Position numbers and translations under genes: made by a program. This document shows, one piece after another, positions 1 through 8,060 of a stretch of 64,000 bases of DNA. Position 1 is the stretch's first letter. The number at the start of each line of letters is the position of its first letter. The notes under the pieces were generated by a model, which saw nothing but the letters and a program-made list of their open reading frames with translations, had not been told where the DNA came from and did no database searches. This stretch comes from Mycobacteroides abscessus ATCC 19977 (GTDB lineage: Bacteria > Actinomycetota > Actinomycetes > Mycobacteriales > Mycobacteriaceae), in contig NC_010397.1 of the NCBI RefSeq assembly GCF_000069185.1, forward strand, positions 62,001 through 126,000, written 5' to 3'.

Positions 1-259
1 TCTTCTCGGCGTCGACGGGATCGGTGGGGGCGTTGCCCCAACCGTGCCCGATGGCACGGTTGAGGATCACCTTGCCCCTATGCCGCAAGCACACCTGGAT
101 GGCGGGGTGCATGCCGGCCTGGTACCAGTACCGTGCCGCCTGCCAGATGCGCTCGACGGCGGCCGGGCCTATGTCTGAGTGGTCTTCCTCGGCGATATCC
201 GTCACCGAGTCCAGATCGGCGGGAACTCGGATGCGTCCGGCTTGGTCGCTGGCGGTCAT
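1..259 (-). CDS. Serine hydrolase, beta-lactamase/esterase type (N-terminal fragment)
   Basis: The first 86 residues of a leftward gene that runs off the window. The start ATG at 259 has a good ribosome site (AGGAAGGA) 5 bases upstream. The segment has the N-terminal pattern of mycobacterial class C beta-lactamase-like esterases (LipE/LipD type), including WYQAGMHPAIQVCLRHRGK and RAIGHGWGN. These enzymes use an SxxK serine in the next part of the protein, which lies outside the window, so catalysis cannot be checked. The acyl-CoA dehydrogenase gene ends 33 bases upstream in the same direction, so co-transcription is likely. A lipid-ester substrate is inference from family and neighbour. Confidence 0.7.
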   Translation of the reverse strand, partial: MTASDQAGRIRVPADLDSVTDIAEEDHSDIGPAAVERIWQAARYWYQAGMHPAIQVCLRHRGKVILNRAIGHGWGNAPTDPVDAEK

Positions 260-292
260 GAATTCCTTCCTACCCGACCCCGTTCTGCGGCC

Positions 293-1438
293 TCAGAAGC
301 CCAGGTCGCGGCCGATGAGTTCCTTCATGATCTCGTTGGAGCCTGCCCAGATCTTGGTGACGCGCGCGTCCATCCAAGCGCGTGCGACCCGGTACTCCTT
401 CATGTAGCCGTACCCGCCGTGTAGCTGTACGCAGGCGTCGATGACCTCGTTCTGGACCTGCGACGACCACCACTTGGCCTTGGCCGCGTCAATCGCGGTG
501 AGCTCGCCCTTGCTGTGGGCCAGTACTGCCTGATCGACGTACACCTGTGCCGCTTCCAGCTTGGTGACGAGCTCGGCGATGAGGAACTTGTTGTACTGCA
601 GGCTGCCGATCTGCTGACCGAACGCCTTGCGCTCCTTGGCGTATTCGACGGTCTCCTCCAGCACGGCGACCGCGTGTGCGATGTTGGCGACCGCACAGCC
701 CATCCGCTCCTGAGGCAGGCGCTGCATCATCGAGATGAATCCCTGGTTGACCTCGCCGATGACGTTCTCGGCGGGCACCCGCACATCGGTGAAGAACAAC
801 TCGGCGGTATCGGCCTCGGGCTGGCCCACTTTGTCCAGCTTGCGGCCGCGCTCGAAGCCGGGCATGCCCTCCTCGACCGCGAACAGGGTGATGCCCTTGG
901 CCTTCAGCTCGGGCGCGGTGCGTGCCGCGACGACGACGAGATCGGCTCGCGCACCGTTGGTGATGAACGTCTTGGAGCCGTTGATGACCCAGTCGTCGCC
1001 GTCCTTGACGGCCGTTGTCTTGAGGGCCGCCAGATCGGAGCCACCCGAGGGCTCGGTCATGCCGATCGCGGTGATCATCTCGCCGCTACAGAACTTGGGC
1101 AGCCAGCGTTGCTTCTGCTCGTCGGTGGTCAGCTCGACGAGGTACGGGGCGACGATGTCGAAGTGAATGGACATCGAGGAGGCCAGGGCCGCGCTGGAGC
1201 GGGCCAGTTCCTCCTGCAGTACCGCGTTGTAGCGGTAGTCGCCGGCGCTGCTGCCGCCGAACTCCTCGGGGACGTCGAGGCCCAGGTAACCCTGCTTACC
1301 GGCCTCTTCCCAGAGCTCGCGGTCAATGTAGCGCTGCTCGATGAATGTCTCGGCGCGCGGGTCGACGTGGCGTTGCACAAACGCCTTCACGGACTCGCGG
1401 AATGCCTCGTGGTCCTCGGTGTAGATGGTCCGTTGCAT
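293..1438 (-). CDS. Acyl-CoA dehydrogenase (FadE family)
   Basis: FAD-dependent alpha,beta-dehydrogenation of an acyl-CoA thioester in the cytoplasm. The protein has 381 residues and the full three-domain fold. The FAD/substrate motif MTEPSGGSDLA is near residue 130. The helix with LPQERMGCA (Glu about 244) offers a catalytic base as in the LCAD/IVD class. The usual C-terminal EGT motif reads AGS, so the base is probably that helix Glu. The C-terminal LHGGYGY signature is present. I chose ATG 1438 (MQRTIYTEDHEAF), where family similarity begins. The frame is open to an ATG at 1474, which would add 12 unconserved residues. It lies upstream of the serine hydrolase and downstream of an AraC regulator on the same strand. 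The substrate is unknown. Confidence 0.9.
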   Translation of the reverse strand: MQRTIYTEDHEAFRESVKAFVQRHVDPRAETFIEQRYIDRELWEEAGKQGYLGLDVPEEFGGSSAGDYRYNAVLQEELARSSAALASSMSIHFDIVAPYLVELTTDEQKQRWLPKFCSGEMITAIGMTEPSGGSDLAALKTTAVKDGDDWVINGSKTFITNGARADLVVVAARTAPELKAKGITLFAVEEGMPGFERGRKLDKVGQPEADTAELFFTDVRVPAENVIGEVNQGFISMMQRLPQERMGCAVANIAHAVAVLEETVEYAKERKAFGQQIGSLQYNKFLIAELVTKLEAAQVYVDQAVLAHSKGELTAIDAAKAKWWSSQVQNEVIDACVQLHGGYGYMKEYRVARAWMDARVTKIWAGSNEIMKELIGRDLGF

Positions 1439-1483
1439 GGTGTTATCGAAGCACGCGTCTAAATCCATGCGCACCGGGCTCCG

Positions 1484-2260
1484 CTAGCTCAGCTGCACAC
1501 TGCGGTGCAGCTCCACCGGGGTGATGCCGAACATCTCGTGAAACGCCCGGTTGGCGTGGGAACTGTCGCTGAAACCGGCCGCGTGCGCGGCATCGGTCAG
1601 GGTGCCTCCGGTGCGCGCGACCTCGATGGTGCGGATGAGCCGTGCCCAGCGGACATACGCGGGGAAGGACATGCCGGTATCGCGGGCGAACATGCGGCCC
1701 AGCCGGTCCGCGGAGAGATGTACGACCCGCGCCACTTCGGCCAACCGCACCGGCCCGGTCAGCATCCCGGGCAGCAGCCGGATGGCCTCCCGGACACTTT
1801 CGTGTGGTTCTGACGCGTGCACATCGCCGACAAGTCGGGCGATGACGCTCTCTGCCGAGGACGAATCATCTTGTATGTCACTGAGTTCTGATGCGGCGGC
1901 GCACCAGGCGGTGGCGTCGTCGCGTGCGGCATTGTCGAACAGCGCGCCGAGAGCGCGGCCTTCGAAGCAGGTGGGTTCCAGATAGATCATCAGGCCGGTC
2001 GATGTGCCGCCGTGCACGGTGTGTTGCGCTCCCGCGGGAATGACGGCGGCGCGGGTGCTGACCCTGCGATCGGCGCCGTCGGTGAGCTGCAGTGTCCCGT
2101 CCAGGGCGATGGCGATCTGCACCGCCGCATGAGTATGGCGATGGGTATCCCCCAGCGCCCCGCGGTAGACGAGCCGCCCGGGTTCGATGACTGCCGCGCC
2201 TGTCCAGACCATGCCTTTGAGTATCTGCGACAGGTCAACGGATCTGTACATGCGCGGCAT
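1484..2260 (-). CDS. AraC-family transcriptional regulator
   Basis: DNA-binding regulator of about 258 residues. An N-terminal cupin-like sensor (THRHTHAAVQIAIALDG) is followed by a C-terminal double HTH ending GFSDSSHANRAFHEMFGITP, the AraC/XylS signature. It diverges from the sterol-desaturase-like gene. The start is uncertain: ATG 2260, ATG 2251 and ATG 2287 are in frame and none has a clear Shine-Dalgarno. The 2287 ATG shares the CATG tetranucleotide with the ATG of the divergent gene. An inverted repeat (AAACCAA/TTGGTTT) sits between and over these starts and could be its operator. The likely targets are the desaturase and perhaps the dehydrogenase downstream; this is inference from position. 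Confidence 0.88.
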   Translation of the reverse strand: MPRMYRSVDLSQILKGMVWTGAAVIEPGRLVYRGALGDTHRHTHAAVQIAIALDGTLQLTDGADRRVSTRAAVIPAGAQHTVHGGTSTGLMIYLEPTCFEGRALGALFDNAARDDATAWCAAASELSDIQDDSSSAESVIARLVGDVHASEPHESVREAIRLLPGMLTGPVRLAEVARVVHLSADRLGRMFARDTGMSFPAYVRWARLIRTIEVARTGGTLTDAAHAAGFSDSSHANRAFHEMFGITPVELHRSVQLS

Positions 2261-2263
2261 ACA

Positions 2264-2303
2264 CACAAAAACCAAGACTGCTTGCATGGCTATTTGGTTT
2301 GTG
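2264..2303. promoter_or_regulatory. Inverted repeat between AraC regulator and sterol-desaturase gene
   Basis: The arms CACAAAAACCAA (2264-2275) and TTGGTTTGTG (2294-2303) are complementary over CACAAA..CCAA with a two-base slip. The exact 7-bp core is AAACCAA/TTGGTTT with an 18-base spacer. It lies in the divergent start region and overlaps the first codons of the desaturase if translation starts at 2286. An AraC operator is inferred. Confidence 0.4.
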
Positions 2304-3194
2304 CGATACGGCTACGTGCCGCTGATGTTGTTGGGTATCAACGGGGTTGCGATTGCGCTGGCGCACCGGCCCTGGGCACCGCTGTGGATGGTGGTGCTCA
2401 TTTTGGTGGCGATCGGACTGTCGTTCCTCGCCGAGCGGGTGGCGCCCTACTCGCCCGAGTGGAACGAGTCGATGGGAGACGCGCGGCGGGATGCCGCGCA
2501 TGCCTTCGTGAACGAGACCGCGCTGCTACTCACGGTGCTGGTCGTACCGGCGGTGGCGCTGCTCTCGCCGTTCCACACCTGGTGGCCGTCGTCGATCCCC
2601 TTTGTGTTGCAGGTGCTCATCGCTGCGGCCGTCGCCGATTTCGGAATCACGCTCATGCACTACGCCAGCCACAAGGTGCCGGCCCTGTGGCGACTGCATG
2701 CCGTGCACCACAGCATCAAAAGGTTCTACGGCTTCAACGGATTGATGAAACATCCCGTGCACGGTGGGCTGGAACTGATGGCAGGGACGGCGCCGCTTCT
2801 CATCATGGGGTTGCCGCAGGCGGTCGCCGAAGCATTGACGGTCTTGATCGCGGTCCAGCTGTTGCTGCAGCATTCCAACGCCGACTACCGGATCGGCCGG
2901 CTGCGGGTGGTGCTGGCGCTCAATGAGGGGCACCGGTTCCATCACCTCAAGTGGGCGGGCATCGGCGACGTCAACTTCGGGCTGTTCACGCTGGTCTGGG
3001 ACCATCTGCTGCGGACGTTCTCATTTGACCCGGCGCGGCGCTTTCACAGCGACGACCTGGGCATGGCGGCCAAGCCGAACTATCCGGCCGGATACACCGC
3101 GCAGCTCGCCGAGCCGTTCCGGACCAGCGGTGCGTGCCACTTCGACGGTCTGCAATCCGAGGTGACGGCGACCGGGCGGCAGCCGTCGACGTGA
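2286..3194 (+). CDS. Sterol desaturase / fatty acid hydroxylase family membrane protein
   Basis: Integral membrane di-iron oxygenase-type protein of about 302 residues. After hydrophobic N-terminal helices it carries the histidine clusters of the family: HYASH (HX3H), HAVHH (HX2HH), a single His in LLQHSN, and HRFHH (HX2HH). These ligate a di-iron centre in characterised members that hydroxylate or desaturate sterols, fatty acids or carotenoids. ATG 2286 is the first Met downstream of the divergent regulator. The frame is open further left but would overlap that gene. ATG 2325 (MLLGINGV) is an alternative that clears the inverted repeat. Substrate unknown. Confidence 0.8.
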   Translation: MAIWFVRYGYVPLMLLGINGVAIALAHRPWAPLWMVVLILVAIGLSFLAERVAPYSPEWNESMGDARRDAAHAFVNETALLLTVLVVPAVALLSPFHTWWPSSIPFVLQVLIAAAVADFGITLMHYASHKVPALWRLHAVHHSIKRFYGFNGLMKHPVHGGLELMAGTAPLLIMGLPQAVAEALTVLIAVQLLLQHSNADYRIGRLRVVLALNEGHRFHHLKWAGIGDVNFGLFTLVWDHLLRTFSFDPARRFHSDDLGMAAKPNYPAGYTAQLAEPFRTSGACHFDGLQSEVTATGRQPST

Positions 3195-3251
3195 CGCTGA
3201 ACACCCTGTGAGGTGCGACTTTCGGCTTGTGGGGGCCACCGGCGGTGAGCT

Positions 3252-3270
3252 TAGATACATGTTGTGTCTA
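3252..3270. promoter_or_regulatory. Imperfect palindrome upstream of GntR regulator
   Basis: TAGATACATGTTGTGTCTA is symmetric at 14 of 19 positions (outer TAGA-ACA / TGT-TCTA). It covers the GTG at 3264 and touches the ATG at 3270. FadR-type regulators usually bind short palindromes of this kind, so autoregulation is plausible. Confidence 0.35.
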
Positions 3271-3908
3271 TGATTCGTACGGTGGCCATCTCCGCGAGTG
3301 AAGAGGCCTACCGCTCCGTCAAGGAGAGCATCCTCAACGGTGACATTCCTGGCGGCGAACTGCTGAGCGAAGGGGAGATCTCCGCGCGCATGGGGTGCAG
3401 CCGCACCCCCGTACGCGAGGCATTCCTGCGGCTGGAAACCGAAGGCTGGCTGCGGCTCTATCCCAAACGCGGAGCGCTGGTGGTGCCCATCACCCCCGAG
3501 GAGCGCCGTCATGTCGTCGACGCCCGCCGCGTCATCGAGGGAGCTGCGGCGGCACGCATCGCCGAGCGGGGCGCACCTCAGTCGTTGCTGTCCGACCTCT
3601 CGGCGCTCATCGAGGTGCAGTTGGGCCGCGCGGCGCAGGGCGATGCCGCGGGTTTCGCGGCGGCCGATGTGGACTTTCACCGTGCGATCGTGGCCAAGCT
3701 GGGCAACCCGCTGTTGGAGAACTTCTATGACTCCCTAAGGGAGCGCCAGCGCCGGATGGCGGCCGCGGCCATCGGAGTGGACCCGGTGCGGGTCGCGCGA
3801 TCGGTCGCCGGGCACCGTGCGCTGGTGGACGCGCTGGCGGCGGGCGACGCGGCCCGTTTCAGCACCGAATTGGTCGAGCACATGAAAGTGGTGACGGAAG
3901 TTGACTAG
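3270..3908 (+). CDS. GntR-family regulator, FadR/FCD subfamily
   Basis: Transcription factor of about 212 residues. The N-terminal winged helix includes GEISARMGCSRTPVREAFLRL, the GntR recognition helix. It is followed by an all-helical FCD ligand domain with metal-site-like histidines (DVDFHRAIV near residue 133, AGHRALVDAL near residue 175). Two in-frame starts exist, GTG 3264 and ATG 3270. The ATG is preferred because a palindrome covers the GTG. The stop overlaps the start of the following MFS gene (TTG 3901) by 8 bases, so the two are translationally coupled. It probably controls that transporter in response to an organic acid; the ligand is not readable from sequence. Confidence 0.9.
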   Translation: MIRTVAISASEEAYRSVKESILNGDIPGGELLSEGEISARMGCSRTPVREAFLRLETEGWLRLYPKRGALVVPITPEERRHVVDARRVIEGAAAARIAERGAPQSLLSDLSALIEVQLGRAAQGDAAGFAAADVDFHRAIVAKLGNPLLENFYDSLRERQRRMAAAAIGVDPVRVARSVAGHRALVDALAAGDAARFSTELVEHMKVVTEVD

Positions 3909-5160
3909 TCGTCTGCCCTCACGCCTCGCGCCTTGGCAGCGTGTCGGTCTGGCGATGTTCGGAATTGCTTGGGGTGGTAACGAATTCACTCCCCTGCTGG
4001 TGATGTACCGGCAGGCGGGACAGTCCGCGGCATCGGTCGATACGCTGCTGTTCGCGTACGTGCTGGGCATCATCCCCGCCCTTTTCCTGGGTGGACCGCT
4101 CTCGGATCGTTACGGTCGTCGCGCGGTGATGCTGCCCGCACCGTTTATCTCGATGCTGGGTTCGCTGGTGCTCGCGCTCGGTGCGCAACATTTCGCGTTG
4201 CTGTTCACCGGCCGCGTCTTGTCCGGTGTCGCGCTGGGCCTGGCGATGGCGGCCGGGAGCTCGTGGGTCAAGGAGCTTTCCGCGCCGCCGTTCGACCGGC
4301 CCGGTGCCGGCGCGCGGCGCGGGGCGATGAGCCTGACCGCGGGATTCGCACTGGGCGCCGCCGTGGCCGGTGCGTTGGCGCAGTGGGGGCCCTGGCCGCA
4401 GCACCTGGCCTTCCTGGTCAACATCGCGATCACGATTCCCGGTGCGGTGCTGGCGCTTTCGGTGCCGGAATCGGCGGCCGAGCGCGCTCCGGGCCGGCTG
4501 ATCGACGACCTGAAGATTCCGGCAGCGCGCCGCCGGCGCTTCCTGTTTGTGGTGATGCCGTTGGCGCCGTGGGTGTTCGGCTCGGCGGCGGTGGCCTATG
4601 CGGTGCTGCCGACACTGATTGCCCCGACACTTCCGGGAGATCGCATCGCTTTTTCCGCGCTGTGCTGCCTAGTGTGCCTGGGCTGCGGTTTCACCGCCCA
4701 GATGCTGGCGCCCAGGCTCGACCGGGCGGGCACCGCCCGGCTCGGCATCATCGGGCTGGCGCTGGTCGCCGTGGGTATGGCACTCGCCGCGCTCGCCGCA
4801 CACCAGCTCACCATCCCACTGGTGTTGATCGCCGCGCTGGCACTGGGCGCCGGCTACGGCACGGCACTGGTCAGTGGCCTGCAAGAGGTCAATCGGATTG
4901 CCGGGCCGACGGACCTGGCCGGACTCACCGCCGTCTTCTACGGACTGACCTACCTGGGCTTCGGGGTACCGATGATGTTGACGATGCTCAGCGATGCGTC
5001 GCCGCTGCTGACGCATCCGGTGCTGCTGTGTGGTGGTGCACTTTTAGCCACGGTCTGCCTGGTGGTGCTGATGCTCAACTCACGGACCGATGTCGGCGCA
5101 CGGCCGGGCACCACGGCGGCGGTACCGGCCGACGAAACGCGTGAGCCGGTGTTGCGTTAG
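3901..5160 (+). CDS. MFS transporter
   Basis: Cytoplasmic-membrane permease of 419 residues with about 12 hydrophobic segments. The MFS loop motif GGPLSDRYGRRAVM lies between helices 2 and 3. The rare TTG start at 3901 is supported by the 8-base overlap with the GntR gene and by the position of the first helix. A central loop (about residues 195-213) separates the two six-helix halves. Coupling to a GntR/FCD regulator suggests uptake or efflux of a small acid, by inference. The direction of transport cannot be told. Confidence 0.88.
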   Translation: MTSRLPSRLAPWQRVGLAMFGIAWGGNEFTPLLVMYRQAGQSAASVDTLLFAYVLGIIPALFLGGPLSDRYGRRAVMLPAPFISMLGSLVLALGAQHFALLFTGRVLSGVALGLAMAAGSSWVKELSAPPFDRPGAGARRGAMSLTAGFALGAAVAGALAQWGPWPQHLAFLVNIAITIPGAVLALSVPESAAERAPGRLIDDLKIPAARRRRFLFVVMPLAPWVFGSAAVAYAVLPTLIAPTLPGDRIAFSALCCLVCLGCGFTAQMLAPRLDRAGTARLGIIGLALVAVGMALAALAAHQLTIPLVLIAALALGAGYGTALVSGLQEVNRIAGPTDLAGLTAVFYGLTYLGFGVPMMLTMLSDASPLLTHPVLLCGGALLATVCLVVLMLNSRTDVGARPGTTAAVPADETREPVLR

Positions 5161-5186
5161 CCAGACCCCGGATAGGATTTCGCGGC

Positions 5187-5573
5187 ATGATCATCGCCGG
5201 GCTGGTACTGACGGGCATCGCCGCGCTTATCCACGTGTACATCTTCTACCTGGAGTCGATCTCCTGGACCAGCGAGAAGACCCGGAAGGTCTTCGGGGTC
5301 CGGACCGCGGAGGAAGCCGAGATCACCAAACCGCTGGCCTTCAACCAGGGTTTCTACAACCTGTTTCTGGCCGTCGCCATCGGCGCGGGCACGGTGTTGT
5401 GGGCGCGCGGTTGTACCTCGGTGGGTGCGACGCTGGTGTTCACCGGCGCCGGATCGATGGTCGCTGCCGGGCTGGTGCTGCTGATTTCGTCGCCCGATAA
5501 GGCCTCCGCGGCCCTGAAGCAGTTGATACCACCGCTGCTGGGAATCATCGCGCTGGCAGCCGGACTGCTCTAG
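5187..5573 (+). CDS. DUF1304 family membrane protein
   Basis: A 128-residue protein with four predicted transmembrane helices. It has the DUF1304 pattern: HVYIFYLESISW in helix 1, KVFGV in the loop, and NQGFYNLFLA at the start of helix 2. Function is unknown in the family. It starts 26 bases after the MFS gene and may belong to its transcript. Its TAG stop interlocks with the stop of the convergent rhodanese gene through a shared CTAG, so the two genes overlap by 4 bases. Confidence 0.85.
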   Translation: MIIAGLVLTGIAALIHVYIFYLESISWTSEKTRKVFGVRTAEEAEITKPLAFNQGFYNLFLAVAIGAGTVLWARGCTSVGATLVFTGAGSMVAAGLVLLISSPDKASAALKQLIPPLLGIIALAAGLL

Positions 5574-6406
5574 GCCGGGTTGGGACCCGTCGCGACGGGG
5601 CGTTGCGGGTCGCTCGACCACTCCGACCACGAGCCCGGGTAGAGCGCCGCGTCGTATCCGGCGATGGCAAGCGCCGCGATCTGATGGGTGGCGGTGACGC
5701 CCGAGCCGCAGTACACCGTGACGGGTGCGGCACCCGCACCCAACTTGTCGAAGCGTTCACGCAACTCGGCTACCGGTTTGAAGGTGCCGTCCGCGGTCAG
5801 GTTCTCGGCGGTGGGAGCGGACACGGCACCAGGGATGTGCCCGGCACGAGGGTCCAGGGGTTCTTCATCGCCGCGATAGCGGGCCGCTGCGCGTGCGTCG
5901 AATACCAGATTGTCTGGTGATTGGGCTTGAGCGGCAACCGCATCGGCGTCGACGGCGGCAAGACCGTGCAGCGAGGTGATGGTGATGTCGCCCACCACGG
6001 GGACAACCTCCTCCGTCGCGACCGGACCACCCGACCGCTGCCAGGCGGCCCAGCCGCCATCGAGTATCCGGACATTCGAGACGCCCGCCGCGCGCAGCAG
6101 CCACCAGGCGCGCGCAGCTGCCTGCCCGTTCCAATCGTCGTAAACCACCACGGCGTCGCCGTCGTTCAGACCCCAGCGGCGGGCGCTGGCCGCAAGAGCC
6201 TGCGGTGTGGGCAGCGGATGGCGCCCGCGACCCGTGACGGAGTGATCGGCGAGGTCGACGTCGAGATCCACGAACACCGCGCCGGGAAGGTGACCCGCCA
6301 GGTAGGCCGCGCGACCGTCCGGCGCCATGACGGTCCAGCGCACGTCCAGCAGCCGGAAGTCGGTTAGCCGGTCAGCGAGTTCGGAGGGCGAGATGAGCAC
6401 GTCCAT
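5570..6406 (-). CDS. Sulfurtransferase, tandem rhodanese domains (SseA/SseB type)
   Basis: Cytoplasmic thiosulfate/3-mercaptopyruvate-type sulfurtransferase of 278 residues with two rhodanese domains. The N-terminal domain is inactive-type (VYDDWNGQAAARAWWLLR). The C-terminal domain has the catalytic Cys in VYCGSGVTATHQ near residue 234. The CGSGVTA loop is typical of mercaptopyruvate sulfurtransferases, whereas classical rhodanese loops are CRKG-like. Length is normal for the family. It is convergent with the DUF1304 gene and 27 bases downstream of the SDR gene on the same strand, so it may be the last gene of that leftward unit. Confidence 0.9.
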   Translation of the reverse strand: MDVLISPSELADRLTDFRLLDVRWTVMAPDGRAAYLAGHLPGAVFVDLDVDLADHSVTGRGRHPLPTPQALAASARRWGLNDGDAVVVYDDWNGQAAARAWWLLRAAGVSNVRILDGGWAAWQRSGGPVATEEVVPVVGDITITSLHGLAAVDADAVAAQAQSPDNLVFDARAAARYRGDEEPLDPRAGHIPGAVSAPTAENLTADGTFKPVAELRERFDKLGAGAAPVTVYCGSGVTATHQIAALAIAGYDAALYPGSWSEWSSDPQRPVATGPNPA

Positions 6407-6433
6407 ACCGGTGACGGTACGCGCTGATGGCTC

Positions 6434-7264
6434 CTATCGTTGGGTGCTGCCCGCGTCGACGGGAAGGCTCACCGAGGTGATGTACCGCGCCTCGTCCGAG
6501 GCCAGGAACAGCGAGGCGTTGGCGATATCGAGCGGCTCTACCCACGGTAGGTCGAGCAGGTTCATGGTCTTGGCGGCCGCCGCGAAATCCTCGCGGGTGG
6601 GTTGCTCGAGATCGGGCCGGAACAGTGTGCGTACAAATTCGTTCTGAATCATGGGGGTATCGACGTTGGTGGGGTGCACCGTGTTGACGCGAATCTTGTG
6701 GGGCGCGAGTTCGATCGCCAGCGAGCGCATCAGGCCGACCACGCCGTGCTTGGCCGCCACGTAGTGCGAGACCCCGACCAGTCCGCGCAGGCCGGCGATG
6801 GAGCTGACCAGCACCATCGCGCCGCCGCCACGCGCGATCAGGTGCGGTGTGGCCGCGCGGGTGGTGTGCCACACTCCGGTCAGATTGACGTCAAGCATTG
6901 TCTGCCAATCACTTTCGGGCATATCCAGCAGCATCCTGCGCGAGGTGATGCCGGCGGTGGCGCACACGATATCCAGGCCACCGAACTCGGTGACCGCGTC
7001 CTGGGTGAAGGTCTGCACATCGCGCAGATTGCGCACGTCCACCACCCCGGGAATGACCCGGCGTCCGGCCGACTCGACGAGCTCCGAGGTCTTGTCGAGG
7101 TCGGCGCGAGTGGCCGGCGGGGTGATGGTGGTGTGTACCGGGGCGCAGATATCGAGCGCGATGATGTCGGCGCCCTCCTGCGCGAAACGCACCGCCTGGG
7201 CGCGCCCGATGCCCCGGGCGGCGCCGGTCACCAGGGCCACCTTGCCCGTCAATCGTCCCGTCAC
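6434..7264 (-). CDS. Short-chain dehydrogenase, mycofactocin-dependent type
   Basis: Nicotinamide-dependent oxidoreductase of 276 residues. The cofactor site TGAARGIG is at residues 14-21. IIALDIC follows the second strand, then an insertion (about residues 43-60) that marks mycofactocin-coupled SDRs, in which the NAD is held non-exchangeably. The catalytic triad is S (VSSIAG), Y and K (YVAAKHG). The C-terminal FLASDEARYITSVSLPVDAG is intact. It follows a paralogous SDR with a one-base gap and lies in an operon with a Baeyer-Villiger monooxygenase. This suggests alcohol/ketone interconversion ahead of ring oxygenation, by inference. No mycofactocin biosynthesis gene is in the window. Confidence 0.88.
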   Translation of the reverse strand: MTGRLTGKVALVTGAARGIGRAQAVRFAQEGADIIALDICAPVHTTITPPATRADLDKTSELVESAGRRVIPGVVDVRNLRDVQTFTQDAVTEFGGLDIVCATAGITSRRMLLDMPESDWQTMLDVNLTGVWHTTRAATPHLIARGGGAMVLVSSIAGLRGLVGVSHYVAAKHGVVGLMRSLAIELAPHKIRVNTVHPTNVDTPMIQNEFVRTLFRPDLEQPTREDFAAAAKTMNLLDLPWVEPLDIANASLFLASDEARYITSVSLPVDAGSTQR

Positions 7265-7265
7265 G

Positions 7266-8060
7266 TTATGCCTTCTGTGTCAGTCCGGCGTCGACCACCA
7301 GCTGGGTGCCGGTGATGTACCGCGCTTCGTCGGAGGCCAGGAAGACCACCGCATTGCTGATGTCGACGGCTTCTACCCACGGCACCGGTAACAGGGTGCG
7401 GGCCGCCAGCGCCTCGGCGGCATCCTCGACAGTTGGGTGCTCCAGATCGGGGCGCAGCCGTGCGATGACCGCCGGGTTGAGGATCATTCCGGTACTCACC
7501 GCGCCGGGATGCACGGTGTTCACCCGAATACCCTGCGGCCCCAGTTCATTGGCCGCAGTGCGGGCCAAACCCACCACGGCATGCTTGCTTGCGGTGTAGT
7601 GCGCGGTGTTGGCGGTGCCCTTGAGCCCATTGGTGGAGCTGATGATGATCACCGAGCCGCCGTCCAGAAGGTGGGCGGCACCCGCCTTGACCGTGTGCCA
7701 GGCTCCGGTGAGGTTCACGTCCAGCGCGCGCCGCCAGGAGTCTTCGGTTAGCTCGCATGACGGAGCCAGGCCGTCGTAGACCCCGGCATTGGCGACCACG
7801 ATGTCCAGCCGGCCGAGCATCCGCACCCCGGTGTCGATGGCCTCGGTCAGTGCCGCGGCGTCACGGACATCGGCGAATGCCCAGACACAGCGCCGGCCAT
7901 GCTCCTCGACGGCAGCGGCGGTCTGCGCCAGATCGTCGGATCCGGGTAGGTCGATGGCGATGACGTCGGAGCCCTCCTCAGCCAGACGCTCACAATGCGT
8001 GCGTCCCATGCCCTTTCCGGCGCCGGTGACGACGGCAACCCGGCCGCCAAGGCGGGTCAT
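7266..8060 (-). CDS. Short-chain dehydrogenase, mycofactocin-associated type
   Basis: A 264-residue SDR with TGAGKGMG at residues 12-19 and VIAIDLPGSDD at the second strand. The catalytic Ser is in IISSTNG and the Tyr/Lys in YTASKHA. The C-terminal FLASDEARYITGTQLVVDAG closely resembles that of the next SDR, so the two are paralogues. Its start overlaps the stop of the upstream monooxygenase by 4 bases (ATGA), which shows one polycistronic unit. The insertion after the second strand is shorter than in its neighbour, so the mycofactocin assignment is less certain here. Confidence 0.85.
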   Translation of the reverse strand: MTRLGGRVAVVTGAGKGMGRTHCERLAEEGSDVIAIDLPGSDDLAQTAAAVEEHGRRCVWAFADVRDAAALTEAIDTGVRMLGRLDIVVANAGVYDGLAPSCELTEDSWRRALDVNLTGAWHTVKAGAAHLLDGGSVIIISSTNGLKGTANTAHYTASKHAVVGLARTAANELGPQGIRVNTVHPGAVSTGMILNPAVIARLRPDLEHPTVEDAAEALAARTLLPVPWVEAVDISNAVVFLASDEARYITGTQLVVDAGLTQKA

